Shown here piece after piece: positions 17,096 to 26,168 of a stretch of DNA of 40,593 nucleotides (the stretch's first letter is position 1; every line of letters starts with the position of its first letter). The DNA is from Thermoplasmatales archaeon (GTDB taxonomy: Archaea > Thermoplasmatota > E2 > DHVEG-1): NCBI GenBank assembly GCA_020341795.1, contig CP070836.1, positions 59,683 to 100,275 on the forward strand, written 5' to 3'. The position numbers were made by a program, and so were the translations under genes. Under the pieces are notes generated by a model. The model was given only the letters and a program-made list of their open reading frames with translations, made no database searches and was not told where the DNA came from.

Positions 17096-18232
17096 TTATT
17101 TAAACTTCATAAACTCAAACATTTGTAGGCTATCAACAAAATGTTCAACATCATCATCCTTAGAAATAAAACCAGTTACATTAACAAAATATCTACAGTA
17201 AAAAAATCTTGGAGAGCCAACAAAATGAATAGAAGTTGCATTCATAAGAACATCAACTTTTACAGAAAAATTACTTATAATTATTCTAAACTGGGAAGGA
17301 ATAATTGCACCATTTTTAGATATATTATTTAAAAAAAAGAGTTTAATATCTTTAGGGTTAATTTCAATATAATCTCCATAATCCTTATTTAAAACTACTA
17401 GATTATCAAAATCAAAAGGGGATTTTAAAAACCAAGCAGATATTAAACTATACATATTTCCAGTTAATCTAACCCAATACCATCCCCATTCTCTAGCTTT
17501 CGTTTTAATAGTATAATTCCAATTATGATCATGATAACCTCTACCTGTTACATTAATAATTTTTCCATCAATTGTAATAGTGCCAAATACATCAGCCTTT
17601 GGTAATGCCACTGCCCATCCTTCTCGATCCATAATCATGTATTTCCATCCTTTTGTAATACCAACAAAAGTTAAGTTAATTGCATGATTCTTCATATTAA
17701 TTGATATATTATATTTCCATTTACCAGTATTGTAATATTCATTAATATCAAACTCAATAATTGATTTACCAGCCACCTTAACAGAGGGATAAATCAATGA
17801 TGCAGAGAGGTCCTTAAGAGGATAAGGTTTCAATATCTTTACTATCAACTCTCTTCCCTTATAAATTTCAAAAATTGGCCATACAACACCAATACTTTTA
17901 ATTGAAAAAACTTTGAAACCAGCATGTAAATCATAATCATCATTTAAAATAGCATCAAAATACCACCACTCAATAGAAAAATAATCATTATATCCATGAA
18001 ATGCATCATCCTTTAACTCAATATCTTGAACAATATTAGTATCAAATCTTCCAATTTCTTTATGATTAACAAATGATTTTGATAAGGTGGAAGAATCATT
18101 AGATACACCTTGAATCTCTTCTGTTTTACTTGCATTAACATCATTAAATAGATTTGTTGTATTAAAATTGAAAAAAAGGAATAGTCCTGTTACAATTATA
18201 ATCATAATATTTTTTTTAAGAGGATGATGCAT
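17096..18232 (-). CDS. Secreted CrtC/AttH-like lipocalin-fold protein
   Basis: A 378-aa protein with an N-terminal signal peptide (residues 9-25). The mature part has the EWWYFDA motif near 88-94, GRGYHDHNWNYTI near 230-242 and WGWYWVRL shortly after. These are the signature motifs of the double-lipocalin CrtC/AttH/tocopherol-cyclase-like group, which includes carotenoid 1,2-hydratase. Known members bind long isoprenoid or lipid substrates, so a secreted lipid- or terpenoid-binding or hydrating protein is plausible, but no reaction can be assigned. No Shine-Dalgarno is present before the ATG, so the mRNA is probably leaderless. The 3' end borders an AT-rich region. Confidence 0.7.
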   Translation of the reverse strand: MHHPLKKNIMIIIVTGLFLFFNFNTTNLFNDVNASKTEEIQGVSNDSSTLSKSFVNHKEIGRFDTNIVQDIELKDDAFHGYNDYFSIEWWYFDAILNDDYDLHAGFKVFSIKSIGVVWPIFEIYKGRELIVKILKPYPLKDLSASLIYPSVKVAGKSIIEFDINEYYNTGKWKYNISINMKNHAINLTFVGITKGWKYMIMDREGWAVALPKADVFGTITIDGKIINVTGRGYHDHNWNYTIKTKAREWGWYWVRLTGNMYSLISAWFLKSPFDFDNLVVLNKDYGDYIEINPKDIKLFFLNNISKNGAIIPSQFRIIISNFSVKVDVLMNATSIHFVGSPRFFYCRYFVNVTGFISKDDDVEHFVDSLQMFEFMKFK

Positions 18233-18603
18233 AGTTAAATTAGTATCAAATTATTTTAATTTATAAATTTTTCTATGGAAAAACACAAAAATAAAATAAT
18301 AAAGCTTTATTAAATTAAAACAATCACATAGAAAAAACCGTTTTTTAAACCTCTTTTCCTAATATAAAAAATAATTTCATATTTCATTATCATTTTTTTA
18401 ATATGTCTTCTATTGTTTCTTCATTTTCTGCAGAACCTAAAAAGTAGTCTGTAATTTTTATTTCCATAATAAATATAAATCTCTGAACTATATATTATCT
18501 GTTACTGAATTAAACCACCTAACACTGGGTTAATCATATATATAAAAATTTTTAAACATATTAAAAAACTGATATATGATTCAACAAATTGAGGATAAAT
18601 ATT
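18233..18603. other. Intergenic region with promoter of the HemK-type methyltransferase
   Basis: It contains a TATA box, TATATATAAAAA at about 18536-18547, and the GAGG Shine-Dalgarno at 18591-18594 of the following gene. A 25-codon minus-strand frame (18390-18467) is present but unsupported. Nothing else is seen. Confidence 0.45.
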
Positions 18604-19236
18604 TTGAATAAAAATAAGTTAGAAAAAACATTTAAATATAAAAGATTAACAATAAGTATTCATAAGGAGGTTTATGATCCTGCAGAAGATACATTCCTTC
18701 TTCTTGATTCCCTGATCATAAAACCGGGTGATAGAGTTTTTGAAATAGGAACTGGTTGTGGAATAATTGGTCTTTATTGTGCAACCATTGGGGCAGATGT
18801 TTTGTGTTGTGATATTAATCCATTCGCTGTTGAGCTTGTTAAGAAAAATTATCAACAAAATTTAAAGTTATTAAAAGGTAATTTTGAGGTTAGAATTGGT
18901 GATATATTTTCAGTATTAAACAAAGAGGATTTATTTGATATCATAGTTTTTAATCCACCATATCTACCAACAAGTTTTCAGGATTTGGTCGGTGGATCAG
19001 GTTGGTTTGATAAATCAGTTGATGGAGGAACTGATGGATTAAATACTACTAAAAGATTCATAGAATCGGTTAGTAATTATTTGAAAAAAGATGGTTGTGC
19101 ATATTTTATATTTAGTAGTCTTTCTGATAGAAAAAAACTTAATAAAATCATTAATCAAACTTATTTGAATAAAACTATTATTTCAAGTAAAAAATTCAAT
19201 GATGAACAACTAGATGTTTATTGTTTGAAAAAATAA
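18604..19236 (+). CDS. HemK/PrmC-type protein-glutamine N5-methyltransferase
   Basis: A 210-aa SAM-dependent methyltransferase of the archaeal/eukaryotic HemK2 (Mtq2) type that methylates the glutamine of the GGQ loop of release factor aRF1. It shows VYDPAEDTFLLLDSL, the SAM-binding motif VFEIGTGCGIIGLYCA, and the catalytic NPPYLP. GGTDGLNTTKRFIESVSNYLKKDG is also typical. The start chosen is the TTG at 18604, nine bases after GAGG; a TTG at 18589 is in frame but precedes the SD. The C-terminal strand order is complete. Confidence 0.88.
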   Translation: MNKNKLEKTFKYKRLTISIHKEVYDPAEDTFLLLDSLIIKPGDRVFEIGTGCGIIGLYCATIGADVLCCDINPFAVELVKKNYQQNLKLLKGNFEVRIGDIFSVLNKEDLFDIIVFNPPYLPTSFQDLVGGSGWFDKSVDGGTDGLNTTKRFIESVSNYLKKDGCAYFIFSSLSDRKKLNKIINQTYLNKTIISSKKFNDEQLDVYCLKK

Positions 19237-19251
19237 AGAAAAATAGGGAGT

Positions 19252-21408
19252 TTATTTATTGAATATTTTTTGAAATATCTGATATATCAATGGAAAATTT
19301 TCCCGTAGTCTTGAAAAAATTGGAAGGTTGATTGTTTTTGGCATTGCAATTCCCAATGGTTCGCTCCAATCACTCTGTACTCCATGTTCATCTTTAGCTT
19401 TTACTTTAATCTGATAATTACCTTGTTCAGTCCATGTATGGCTTGCACTTGCGGTTTGACCTGAGTTATATGGTCCTATCCAACCGGAAAATGTTTCGTC
19501 TCCCCAGTCAAATAGGTAATATATCTTGTCTCCATCAAAATCGGTTGTGGATGTTGTATATGTATAATCGTTGTTTATTCCACCATTTGTTTTACCATCT
19601 GGTCTATCTGGTTTTTCTGGTGGTGTAGATTCAGCAGCGATAGATAGTGTTGGATCACCAAATAGTGTCCATTCAACAACTGTTTTATATTCTCCTCCAT
19701 TGTTGATTCTGTGAGTGTTCATATAACTGTTTAATGCTCGTTCCCACATTTCTCCGACGGTTATCGAGCCATCCTTATAGGCTCTAAATGTTCCTATAGC
19801 CATACCCTCAACAAGCCCAGCTACTACAGATGTGCCAATATAAGCATAACCAAGGCCTGTTGCACCAAATGAGGCAATGCCACCTCCACCTTCATTTGCA
19901 AGCCATGCCCATGAAAATGTGTTTTCATCTTTTGAAAATTTGCTGACGCTACATGCACCAGTAATTACAATAGGTAATTCATCACCATTATTAAGTGATT
20001 TTATATCAGATGAAAAATATCCACCATTTGGACCAGGAAGCCATTTGTTATCATTTTTATGTGGATGTGTTGCCCAGACATTTGTATTTCCATGTCCTGA
20101 GAAATCAACAAATCCACAACCACTCTTAAGAACGTTGTTTAAATCCCCTTTGCTATTAAGTCTTCCAAGTGATGCCCATATTTTCTCAGGGATAAAACCA
20201 TCCATATAGTTTATCACTCTTTGATTTACATATTCTCCTTCAAGAACTCCATCTGAGTCGTATTGTTCATCTATAAATGAATCTCCTCCAACAACTACCA
20301 TGTCTGTAAACCAATCCTGAGTATATGCTTCGTTGTTTTCATATGTTATAATTTTATCAATAACAGTGTTAACTTCAGTACCGCTGTTTGCTGGGAGTCT
20401 TCCTAGTTTTACATCAGGTGATAGATCCATGAAATCATAATTGTTATTCCAGTCATATTCTGCAAATACATCATTGTCATTTGAGTCCCAGGTTACAAAC
20501 TCGTTCTGCTGAGTTTCCTCGTTATAATAATAAATATCTGCAAAATATAGGTCACTAACAAATATTTCACCGTCATTTCCAACTTGTATATGAGTATCAC
20601 GGGTTGGGAATTTATCTCTGTTACCAACAAGTAATACACTTTCAATGTTGTTTTCATCAATTGCGTCTTTTATGAATTTTTTAACTTTTTCTGCATCATC
20701 TCTACCAGATGCCATGCTTTTTATTTGACTGAGTGTAAAAATTTCAGTTACTATTCCCCGGTTGTTTTTATGTGATTTTAATGTCTGAAGTTCATCTGAA
20801 AACTCATCAGCTGTAAGTATAATGAAATCATATCCAACATTTGTTGTTTTTGGTTGATTGTTTAATTCATAATTTATACTGATTTCTACATTTTCTGACC
20901 ATGAAAATTTTTGTTCTTGCTGGTTGTAAGATGACATGTATGCTACGACGTTTACTATTATCTGTATTTCTCCATCTATTTGTCCTACTTTTATTGTATA
21001 ATCAAATTGTTGTTCTGGATATGTCCCTGCATAATTATACTGTTTTTCAACTGTTTTAGATAAAATCCCAACTGTTGCTTTCACAGGTGATGGTATTATA
21101 TCTTTTGAAAGCTGCATACTCTGTATATTATTAAAAGTGCAAGTAACACTTTTTATTTCTGTTCCAAGTGGATAAGCAAAAGTATGAATATACATAGGTA
21201 ATAATGGTTTACCCTCATTGATCATTAAGGAGTTCGTCTCTTCAAACGATACTTCAACATAGTCTTTATTTTCTTTCAAAACTGGTCGTGAAAATGCAAC
21301 ATTTATTGTTTCGGATTCAAAAACGTCTTTGCCAGGTGTAGCAACAGCTCCTAGTCCGCTTAGGACTAAACATCCTATTATAAAAAATATTAACACTTCT
21401 CTCAACAA
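19252..21408 (-). CDS. Secreted gingipain-like cysteine protease (C25) with PKD domain
   Basis: A 718-aa predicted extracellular protease. It has a signal peptide (1-22), a propeptide-like beta region (25-190), and a C25 catalytic domain of about 190-590 with the His of FSGHGN (His439) and Cys of TGACS (Cys486). FGDPTL ends the catalytic unit. A PKD domain follows at 596-690 (FDWGDETFSGW, HTWTEQGNYQIKVKAKDEHG). The final 30 residues are a basic, aromatic tail with FP. The start is TTG; a second TTG at 21405 lies seven bases after GGGGG and may be the true one. Gingipain and clostripain-type proteases are a known feature of MBG-D archaea. Likely role: breakdown of external proteins. Confidence 0.93.
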   Translation of the reverse strand: MLREVLIFFIIGCLVLSGLGAVATPGKDVFESETINVAFSRPVLKENKDYVEVSFEETNSLMINEGKPLLPMYIHTFAYPLGTEIKSVTCTFNNIQSMQLSKDIIPSPVKATVGILSKTVEKQYNYAGTYPEQQFDYTIKVGQIDGEIQIIVNVVAYMSSYNQQEQKFSWSENVEISINYELNNQPKTTNVGYDFIILTADEFSDELQTLKSHKNNRGIVTEIFTLSQIKSMASGRDDAEKVKKFIKDAIDENNIESVLLVGNRDKFPTRDTHIQVGNDGEIFVSDLYFADIYYYNEETQQNEFVTWDSNDNDVFAEYDWNNNYDFMDLSPDVKLGRLPANSGTEVNTVIDKIITYENNEAYTQDWFTDMVVVGGDSFIDEQYDSDGVLEGEYVNQRVINYMDGFIPEKIWASLGRLNSKGDLNNVLKSGCGFVDFSGHGNTNVWATHPHKNDNKWLPGPNGGYFSSDIKSLNNGDELPIVITGACSVSKFSKDENTFSWAWLANEGGGGIASFGATGLGYAYIGTSVVAGLVEGMAIGTFRAYKDGSITVGEMWERALNSYMNTHRINNGGEYKTVVEWTLFGDPTLSIAAESTPPEKPDRPDGKTNGGINNDYTYTTSTTDFDGDKIYYLFDWGDETFSGWIGPYNSGQTASASHTWTEQGNYQIKVKAKDEHGVQSDWSEPLGIAMPKTINLPIFSRLRENFPLIYQIFQKIFNK

Positions 21409-21500
21409 TTAACCCCCTAGAGTTAACATATGTTAATCTTAATATATAGCTTGTATTATTTATACTTTTCTAATAATCAATTTAATTATCAATTAAATAC

Positions 21501-21962
21501 TTAAAAAACATAGCTTCCATCAAAGACAATTCTTTTAATAAACTTCCAGACAGTTTCAATATCTGAATCAAGGAAAACAGCACCAATAAGTGCTTCAAGA
21601 GCATTTGCTAGATTAGTAAGATTTGTATCACCATCCTGCATTGTCTCACCTCTTCCAAGATATAAGTATTTACCTAGTCCAAGGTCTTTTGCTCTCTGTG
21701 CAAGATAGCTATTGTTTACTAATTGTGCACGCCTACGTGTAAGTTCACCCTCGGAAAAATATTTGTTACTTTTGTAAAGCTCTCGAGCAACAAGAAAACT
21801 CATAATACTATCACCTAGAAACTCAAGACGCTCATTAAATTCAATTGGTGTTTTTGCTTCAAAAGCATAAGTCTTATGTGTAAGGGCAGTTTTTAAAAGA
21901 TCCCTGTTTTTAAAAGTATATTTTATCTTTTTTTCTAGATTACGTAGCTCACTTTTCAGCAT
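21501..21962 (-). CDS. rnc: Minimal ribonuclease III (no dsRNA-binding domain)
   Basis: A 153-aa RNase III endonuclease domain: NRDLLKTALTHKTYAF, the signature ERLEFLGDSIMSFLVA with the catalytic Glu and Asp, and NALEALIGAVFLDSD carrying the second metal-binding Glu. The protein ends just after the catalytic domain, so the usual C-terminal dsRBD is missing, as in Mini-III enzymes. Starting at the ATG at 21962 removes 18 unrelated residues that would overlap the upstream papain-like gene, whose stop is only two bases away. RNase III is uncommon in archaea. Possible roles are rRNA maturation or double-stranded RNA cleavage. Confidence 0.88.
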   Translation of the reverse strand: MLKSELRNLEKKIKYTFKNRDLLKTALTHKTYAFEAKTPIEFNERLEFLGDSIMSFLVARELYKSNKYFSEGELTRRRAQLVNNSYLAQRAKDLGLGKYLYLGRGETMQDGDTNLTNLANALEALIGAVFLDSDIETVWKFIKRIVFDGSYVF

Positions 21963-21964
21963 AT

Positions 21965-22999
21965 TTACATACCTATTTTTATTATAGATAATAATAACTG
22001 GAAAACAGGAAACCATTGAATAAGATTTTGATTATTTAAAAACTGATTGTTTTTCAATCTTTTATTATAACCAGTAATATATGCACAAGATCCAGGTGAG
22101 CCAATACCACATTCACCATATTTAATCTTAAACCAGCCGTTCTCACCCCAATTAGTACCCCAACTATTTTTACATATCCAATAATCCTGATCATCGTTAT
22201 ATCCCACAATAGCGACAACATGTCCACCAGAGTAAATGTTTGAATTTCTTTCATAAACCCCTCCATCATACTCATAGAAATCATAATAAATATCAAACGC
22301 TGCAATGACTGGTCCATAGGTAACTATTGCATTTTTTATCGATTGATGGTTTGATAGACTATGATAATTATCTACTTTAATGATGTAGGATTCCCAGTCT
22401 TCACATTTTTCATTACATTCTACAGGGTCATTGCTAGGAATTCGCAAACCCTTACAGTCACCAGCATCTCTACCATTGGCATCTATTGCTTTGTAAGAAA
22501 AACATGCCTCAGTTATTGTACCAACATTTCTTACGAAATTTAAAGCATTGGGAAAAAAACCTCCACAGCAGTCCCCAACACTATAGCCATAATAAGAAGG
22601 ACAAGATACAATAAACTGCTCTGAAAGATCAATATCAATATTCGGATTATTATTTTGAATGTTATAAACTGTTTCAAGTGCTGCTACCAATCCAAAAGCC
22701 CAACAGCTTCCACATTGAGCTTGATCTCTAATTCGAGTTGTCCAATCGCCATATTTACCATTAAATGATGCTTTTCGCCAATCCCAATTATCAGGCGCAA
22801 AACCTGATAAAGAAATAGGATTTGGAATTAAATGACCATTCTCATCATATTTTTTTATAAGACCTGTTGCATATTCCCTGCTCTCCTGTTGATTGTTTAA
22901 TGTTACATCTTTGGAAATAAATTCAGATTCCACTGATCCAATAAATCCGATAAATATCAATAAAAACATCAATACTATTGAAATTAATTTTTTACTCAT
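21965..22999 (-). CDS. Secreted papain-like cysteine protease (C1A)
   Basis: A 344-aa predicted secreted peptidase. It has a signal peptide (1-22), a short pro-region without a full I29 inhibitor domain, and a papain domain from about 66 with the oxyanion Gln93, nucleophile Cys99 in CGSCWAF, His260 in GGHVVAIVGY and Asn278 in CKNSWGTNWGENGW. Several further Cys suggest disulfides, which fits an exported protein. ATG at 22999 is chosen because GAGGGG lies eight bases before it. The C-terminal 25 residues, beginning FLNNQN and containing WFP and a hydrophobic run, resemble the tail of the C25 protease. The stop is two bases from the RNase III start. Confidence 0.92.
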   Translation of the reverse strand: MSKKLISIVLMFLLIFIGFIGSVESEFISKDVTLNNQQESREYATGLIKKYDENGHLIPNPISLSGFAPDNWDWRKASFNGKYGDWTTRIRDQAQCGSCWAFGLVAALETVYNIQNNNPNIDIDLSEQFIVSCPSYYGYSVGDCCGGFFPNALNFVRNVGTITEACFSYKAIDANGRDAGDCKGLRIPSNDPVECNEKCEDWESYIIKVDNYHSLSNHQSIKNAIVTYGPVIAAFDIYYDFYEYDGGVYERNSNIYSGGHVVAIVGYNDDQDYWICKNSWGTNWGENGWFKIKYGECGIGSPGSCAYITGYNKRLKNNQFLNNQNLIQWFPVFQLLLSIIKIGM

Positions 23000-23045
23000 T
23001 ATTACTACCCCTCTAATATATGGGATATATGTATCATTAATAAAA

Positions 23046-24764
23046 TTATTCATTAATTGTAATAAATTTTAATGCTTTTTTACCTGCATCCTGTTCGTCA
23101 AACGATCCTAACAAATGTTTTTTATTTTTAAAAGGCCTACCAGCTAGAAGTCTAATTGCTCTTTTTTTACCAATACCTGGTACAGCCTCAAGAGTTTCCC
23201 GACTCGCTTCATTTACATATAAAGGATGTGGAATGGCTGTTATTGAGCGAAACCCATAATCAACAATTTTCACATCAATAAATTTATTAAGATCACTAAT
23301 CCCAGGAATTCCTATTAATAGAGGATAGCTTCCAAGTTGCCTACCAAAAATAGTTTTTCCATCTGCTTTTTCACAATAAACATCTTTTAAGATTGTTCCA
23401 ATAGGAAGAAGATTTTTAAGCATTGGACGTACTATATCTTCACTAACACGTTTTTTGAATCTTTTAAAATCAGCTTTATGTTTATTAACAAGTTTAATCC
23501 CAGTATCATACATTTTTGTACCAGGGATCGGGATAACCTGTCTAAGATTTATACGACGAAGAAGTAAACCTTTGTCTAGTATATCTTTTAAAAATTTATA
23601 ATTTAAATCAAAAGTTTTTTTAGATTCACCAATTAAACCAAACACAAAATTTAAACCTGGTAATAATTCAGACATTCCATTACTACCTCTCTTTGCACCT
23701 ACTTTGTTTATTAATCTGATTGCATCAAATATTTCTCCAGGACTTGCTTTTAAATTATTTTTATCGATAACATCAGGATCAGCACTTTCAACACCTAAAG
23801 CAGCAACATCACCAGGGGTATGATACTTAACTATTGTTTTAGCTATTTTTTCAGATTCTTTAGGATATTCTGCAATAACTCCTGGATTTGCATTATCGAT
23901 ATGAAGTATTTTGAGGTTTGGAGCTACTTGTCTAATACCTTTAAATAACTTTTCGATTGCATCTGGATTTGGCCTTGGTCGTTCTTTCTTACCTGCATCA
24001 ATGCTCATATATGAGAAAATACATGGTTGATTTCCAATTCTAAAGTGTTTAATTCCATTCTGATATAATGCTTTTACTTCCGAAATAATATCATCTATAT
24101 GTCTGAATTCCGGAAACCCTTTGCTTGGTTCAGAGCAAAATGAGCACCCACCAACAAGTGTTCGAGCGCAACCTCTATATGTTTCAATCTCTGTTATTAA
24201 ATAACTTGGGAAATATGGGTGTTGAGTTACGATTTTTGCACCAAGTATTGCATAATCTGATATTGAATGTGCATTTTCTCTATATAGGTCTGTTTTGATT
24301 TTATCATATGATAATTTATTTTTTAAAAACTCATAGATGATTATTTCCCCGTCACCTTTTGCTATTATATCAAATGAATCATTTAAAGAGGATATTTCTT
24401 TTGTTTTATGACCACCAGATATACCAAATCCATATCGCGCTGCAGGTCCAGATAGCATCTTAAAAGGATTGGGACAATTGTTTATTATCGAAAGGATTTC
24501 GTTTGGACTTGCTGGATATCCTGATAAATACTTACCAGGTACAGCCATACCAGCAATTACAATCAGTAAATCTGATTTATTTAAATCATAGATCAACTCT
24601 TTTTTATTTCGGATTTGATCAATTGTATAATAACAGACATTTGCTTTTTTATCAAAGCTATATACAGCACCTGCTAAATAGCGTGGATAAGGACTAATAT
24701 AGGGTGGGACACCTAGACATGTTGGTTCATCAATGTATCCATCTAGAATACTTACTTTTAACAT
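23046..24764 (-). CDS. Radical SAM protein with C-terminal helix-hairpin-helix (COG1031)
   Basis: A 572-aa archaeal radical SAM enzyme. It opens LDGYIDEPTCLGVPPYISPYPRY; residues 60-180 form a B12-binding-like region. The cluster motif is CARTLVGGCSFC, i.e. CX7CX2C, the wider spacing of the COG1031 family. The C-terminus (about 520-572) is a helix-hairpin-helix DNA/RNA-binding motif (LEAVPGIGKKRAIRLL). The substrate is unknown; the HhH suggests a nucleic acid. The start is an ATG. The upstream 120 bases hold divergent promoters shared with the KaiC-like gene. Confidence 0.88.
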   Translation of the reverse strand: MLKVSILDGYIDEPTCLGVPPYISPYPRYLAGAVYSFDKKANVCYYTIDQIRNKKELIYDLNKSDLLIVIAGMAVPGKYLSGYPASPNEILSIINNCPNPFKMLSGPAARYGFGISGGHKTKEISSLNDSFDIIAKGDGEIIIYEFLKNKLSYDKIKTDLYRENAHSISDYAILGAKIVTQHPYFPSYLITEIETYRGCARTLVGGCSFCSEPSKGFPEFRHIDDIISEVKALYQNGIKHFRIGNQPCIFSYMSIDAGKKERPRPNPDAIEKLFKGIRQVAPNLKILHIDNANPGVIAEYPKESEKIAKTIVKYHTPGDVAALGVESADPDVIDKNNLKASPGEIFDAIRLINKVGAKRGSNGMSELLPGLNFVFGLIGESKKTFDLNYKFLKDILDKGLLLRRINLRQVIPIPGTKMYDTGIKLVNKHKADFKRFKKRVSEDIVRPMLKNLLPIGTILKDVYCEKADGKTIFGRQLGSYPLLIGIPGISDLNKFIDVKIVDYGFRSITAIPHPLYVNEASRETLEAVPGIGKKRAIRLLAGRPFKNKKHLLGSFDEQDAGKKALKFITINE

Positions 24765-24818
24765 AATAATTGTTCATAATTATAATATTGGGAGTATTTG
24801 TATTTTTTTAATTAAGAA

Positions 24819-24871
24819 ACATATTTAAGTTGTTAAATGATAACAATATATTTGGTGATGATAAAGGAGGG
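24819..24871 (+). promoter_or_regulatory. Promoter and RBS of the KaiC-like/roadblock-like operon
   Basis: ATATTTAAG at about 24821-24829 is a TATA box. AAAGGAGGG at 24863-24871 is a strong Shine-Dalgarno, 12 bases before the ATG at 24884, implying a leader of about 35 bases. Confidence 0.5.
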
Positions 24872-24883
24872 ATATATTAAATT

Positions 24884-25648
24884 ATGATAGAAATTAATGA
24901 AGAAGTTAATTTTACTAAAATTACTAATTCTAATAGAATCAACACAGGTCTTGCAAGACTTGATGAGCTAATCTCCGGAGGTCTTCCAAAAAATAGTATT
25001 ACACTTATTTCTGGAACACCTGGTTCTGGTAAAACAATTCTGTGTTATCATTATCTTATGGAGGGTTTGAAAAATGGTGAAAACTGCTTATACCTTACTA
25101 GTGATGAACGTATTAATAATATCATAAAACAAGCAAATAACATTGGTTTTGATTTCCAACAATGGTTAAATAATAGTAAACTAAAACTTATGTATCTAGA
25201 CCTTGATAAAAGCACTATTCACAAAGAAATGGAGCAAGAAATAAAAACTGGAAACTATACACGAGTAGTCATTGACTCTCTAACGCCTATCACAGAAGTA
25301 CCTGTTTGGGTTAGTGGTATAAATGAAATAATGCCCTCTTCAGATTCGACAGAGACAAAGAAATATCCTGTAGGTTCGCTTTCCACAACACGTATGCATA
25401 TAAGAAGAATAATGAGTCTTTTAAACCATAAAAACTGCACAACCCTTATTACCTCAGAAATACCCGAAGGTGCAAAAAGCCTATCTCGTGATACAATTTC
25501 CGAATTTCTTGTCGATGGTATAATACTTATGGATATAGATGTTACAATGGATAGGCGAAAACTAACAGTTCGAAAGATGAGAGCGACAAAACATACATTG
25601 AAGCCTCAGAATATAACAATAACAGAAGGCGGAATAAAGTTTTTATAA
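24884..25648 (+). CDS. KaiC-like RecA-superfamily ATPase
   Basis: A 254-aa single-domain KaiC-type ATPase. It has the typical opening TGLARLDELISGGLPKNSITLISG, Walker A GTPGSGKT at 44-51, a Walker B-type strand VVIDSLTP near 128-135, and a C-terminal DGIILMDIDVTMDRRKLTVRKMRATKHTLKP segment typical of archaeal KaiC homologs. Such proteins act in signalling and regulation (for example near archaeal motility or gas-vesicle genes), not as clock proteins. The following gene encodes a roadblock-like partner 21 bases downstream, suggesting an ATPase-adaptor pair. Confidence 0.87.
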   Translation: MIEINEEVNFTKITNSNRINTGLARLDELISGGLPKNSITLISGTPGSGKTILCYHYLMEGLKNGENCLYLTSDERINNIIKQANNIGFDFQQWLNNSKLKLMYLDLDKSTIHKEMEQEIKTGNYTRVVIDSLTPITEVPVWVSGINEIMPSSDSTETKKYPVGSLSTTRMHIRRIMSLLNHKNCTTLITSEIPEGAKSLSRDTISEFLVDGIILMDIDVTMDRRKLTVRKMRATKHTLKPQNITITEGGIKFL

Positions 25649-25669
25649 ATAAAATCGGAGTGAAACAAG

Positions 25670-26056
25670 TTGCAAGATGATCCAATTCTTGAGATATTAA
25701 ATAATCTCCTAAAACATGAGGAGATTCTAGCATGTATGGTAGCAAGACAAAATATGATAAGTGTAATGCCAGAACAGGATCGTTTTGATCCTGCAGTCAT
25801 GGAAATATGGGATGTAATAAAACGAGCTATGGATGATGTATTCGGTGTAATACGTGAATATTCACAAGCTGGCTTAGGTGAAATTGAGTTCAGATTACAA
25901 GATTATGCAGCATTGTTTTATATATTTCCTGATACAGAAAATGCATTGGTTACAATTGTACCTGCTTTATCAAATAAAGGATTAATTGAAGTCGAGCTAG
26001 AGAATGCAAGATTGGAAATTTTAAATTTAATGGAACAAAAGGAAATTAACCAATAA
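25670..26056 (+). CDS. Roadblock/LC7-like small protein
   Basis: A 128-aa protein whose core (about 20-120) resembles the Roadblock/LC7 (MglB-like) fold: an N-terminal helix, a strand ILACMVARQN, and later strands ALFYIFPD and ENALVTIVPALSNKGLIEVELENARLEI. The family call is tentative. The start is TTG, supported by GGAGTGA at 25657-25663, seven bases upstream. It is probably co-translated with the KaiC-like ATPase. Roadblock proteins act as dimeric regulators of GTPases or ATPases, so it may modulate its neighbour. Confidence 0.6.
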   Translation: MQDDPILEILNNLLKHEEILACMVARQNMISVMPEQDRFDPAVMEIWDVIKRAMDDVFGVIREYSQAGLGEIEFRLQDYAALFYIFPDTENALVTIVPALSNKGLIEVELENARLEILNLMEQKEINQ

Positions 26057-26168
26057 CTACAAAATAATTTATTCATTATCATATAAAAATTTTTTAAAAA
26101 CAATAAATAAATTAGTAAAAAGTAAATTAGAAAAGTTTTTTAATTCTTAATTATTATTATTTTATGGG

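Noticed and set aside
16863-17128. Several short plus-strand frames that read like protein fragments, interrupted by stops
   Set aside because: No frame can be joined into one gene without many assumed mutations, the last piece is antisense to the 3' end of the CrtC-like gene, and the Lys/Ile-rich composition is what AT-rich non-coding DNA gives.
18390-18467. A 25-codon minus-strand frame beginning MEIKITDYFL
   Set aside because: It has no Shine-Dalgarno or well-placed TATA box and no recognisable family, and it is short enough to be chance in AT-rich DNA.
21963-22016. Longer N-terminus for RNase III
   Set aside because: It overlaps the papain-like gene, has no SD, and the extra 18 residues match nothing in the family.
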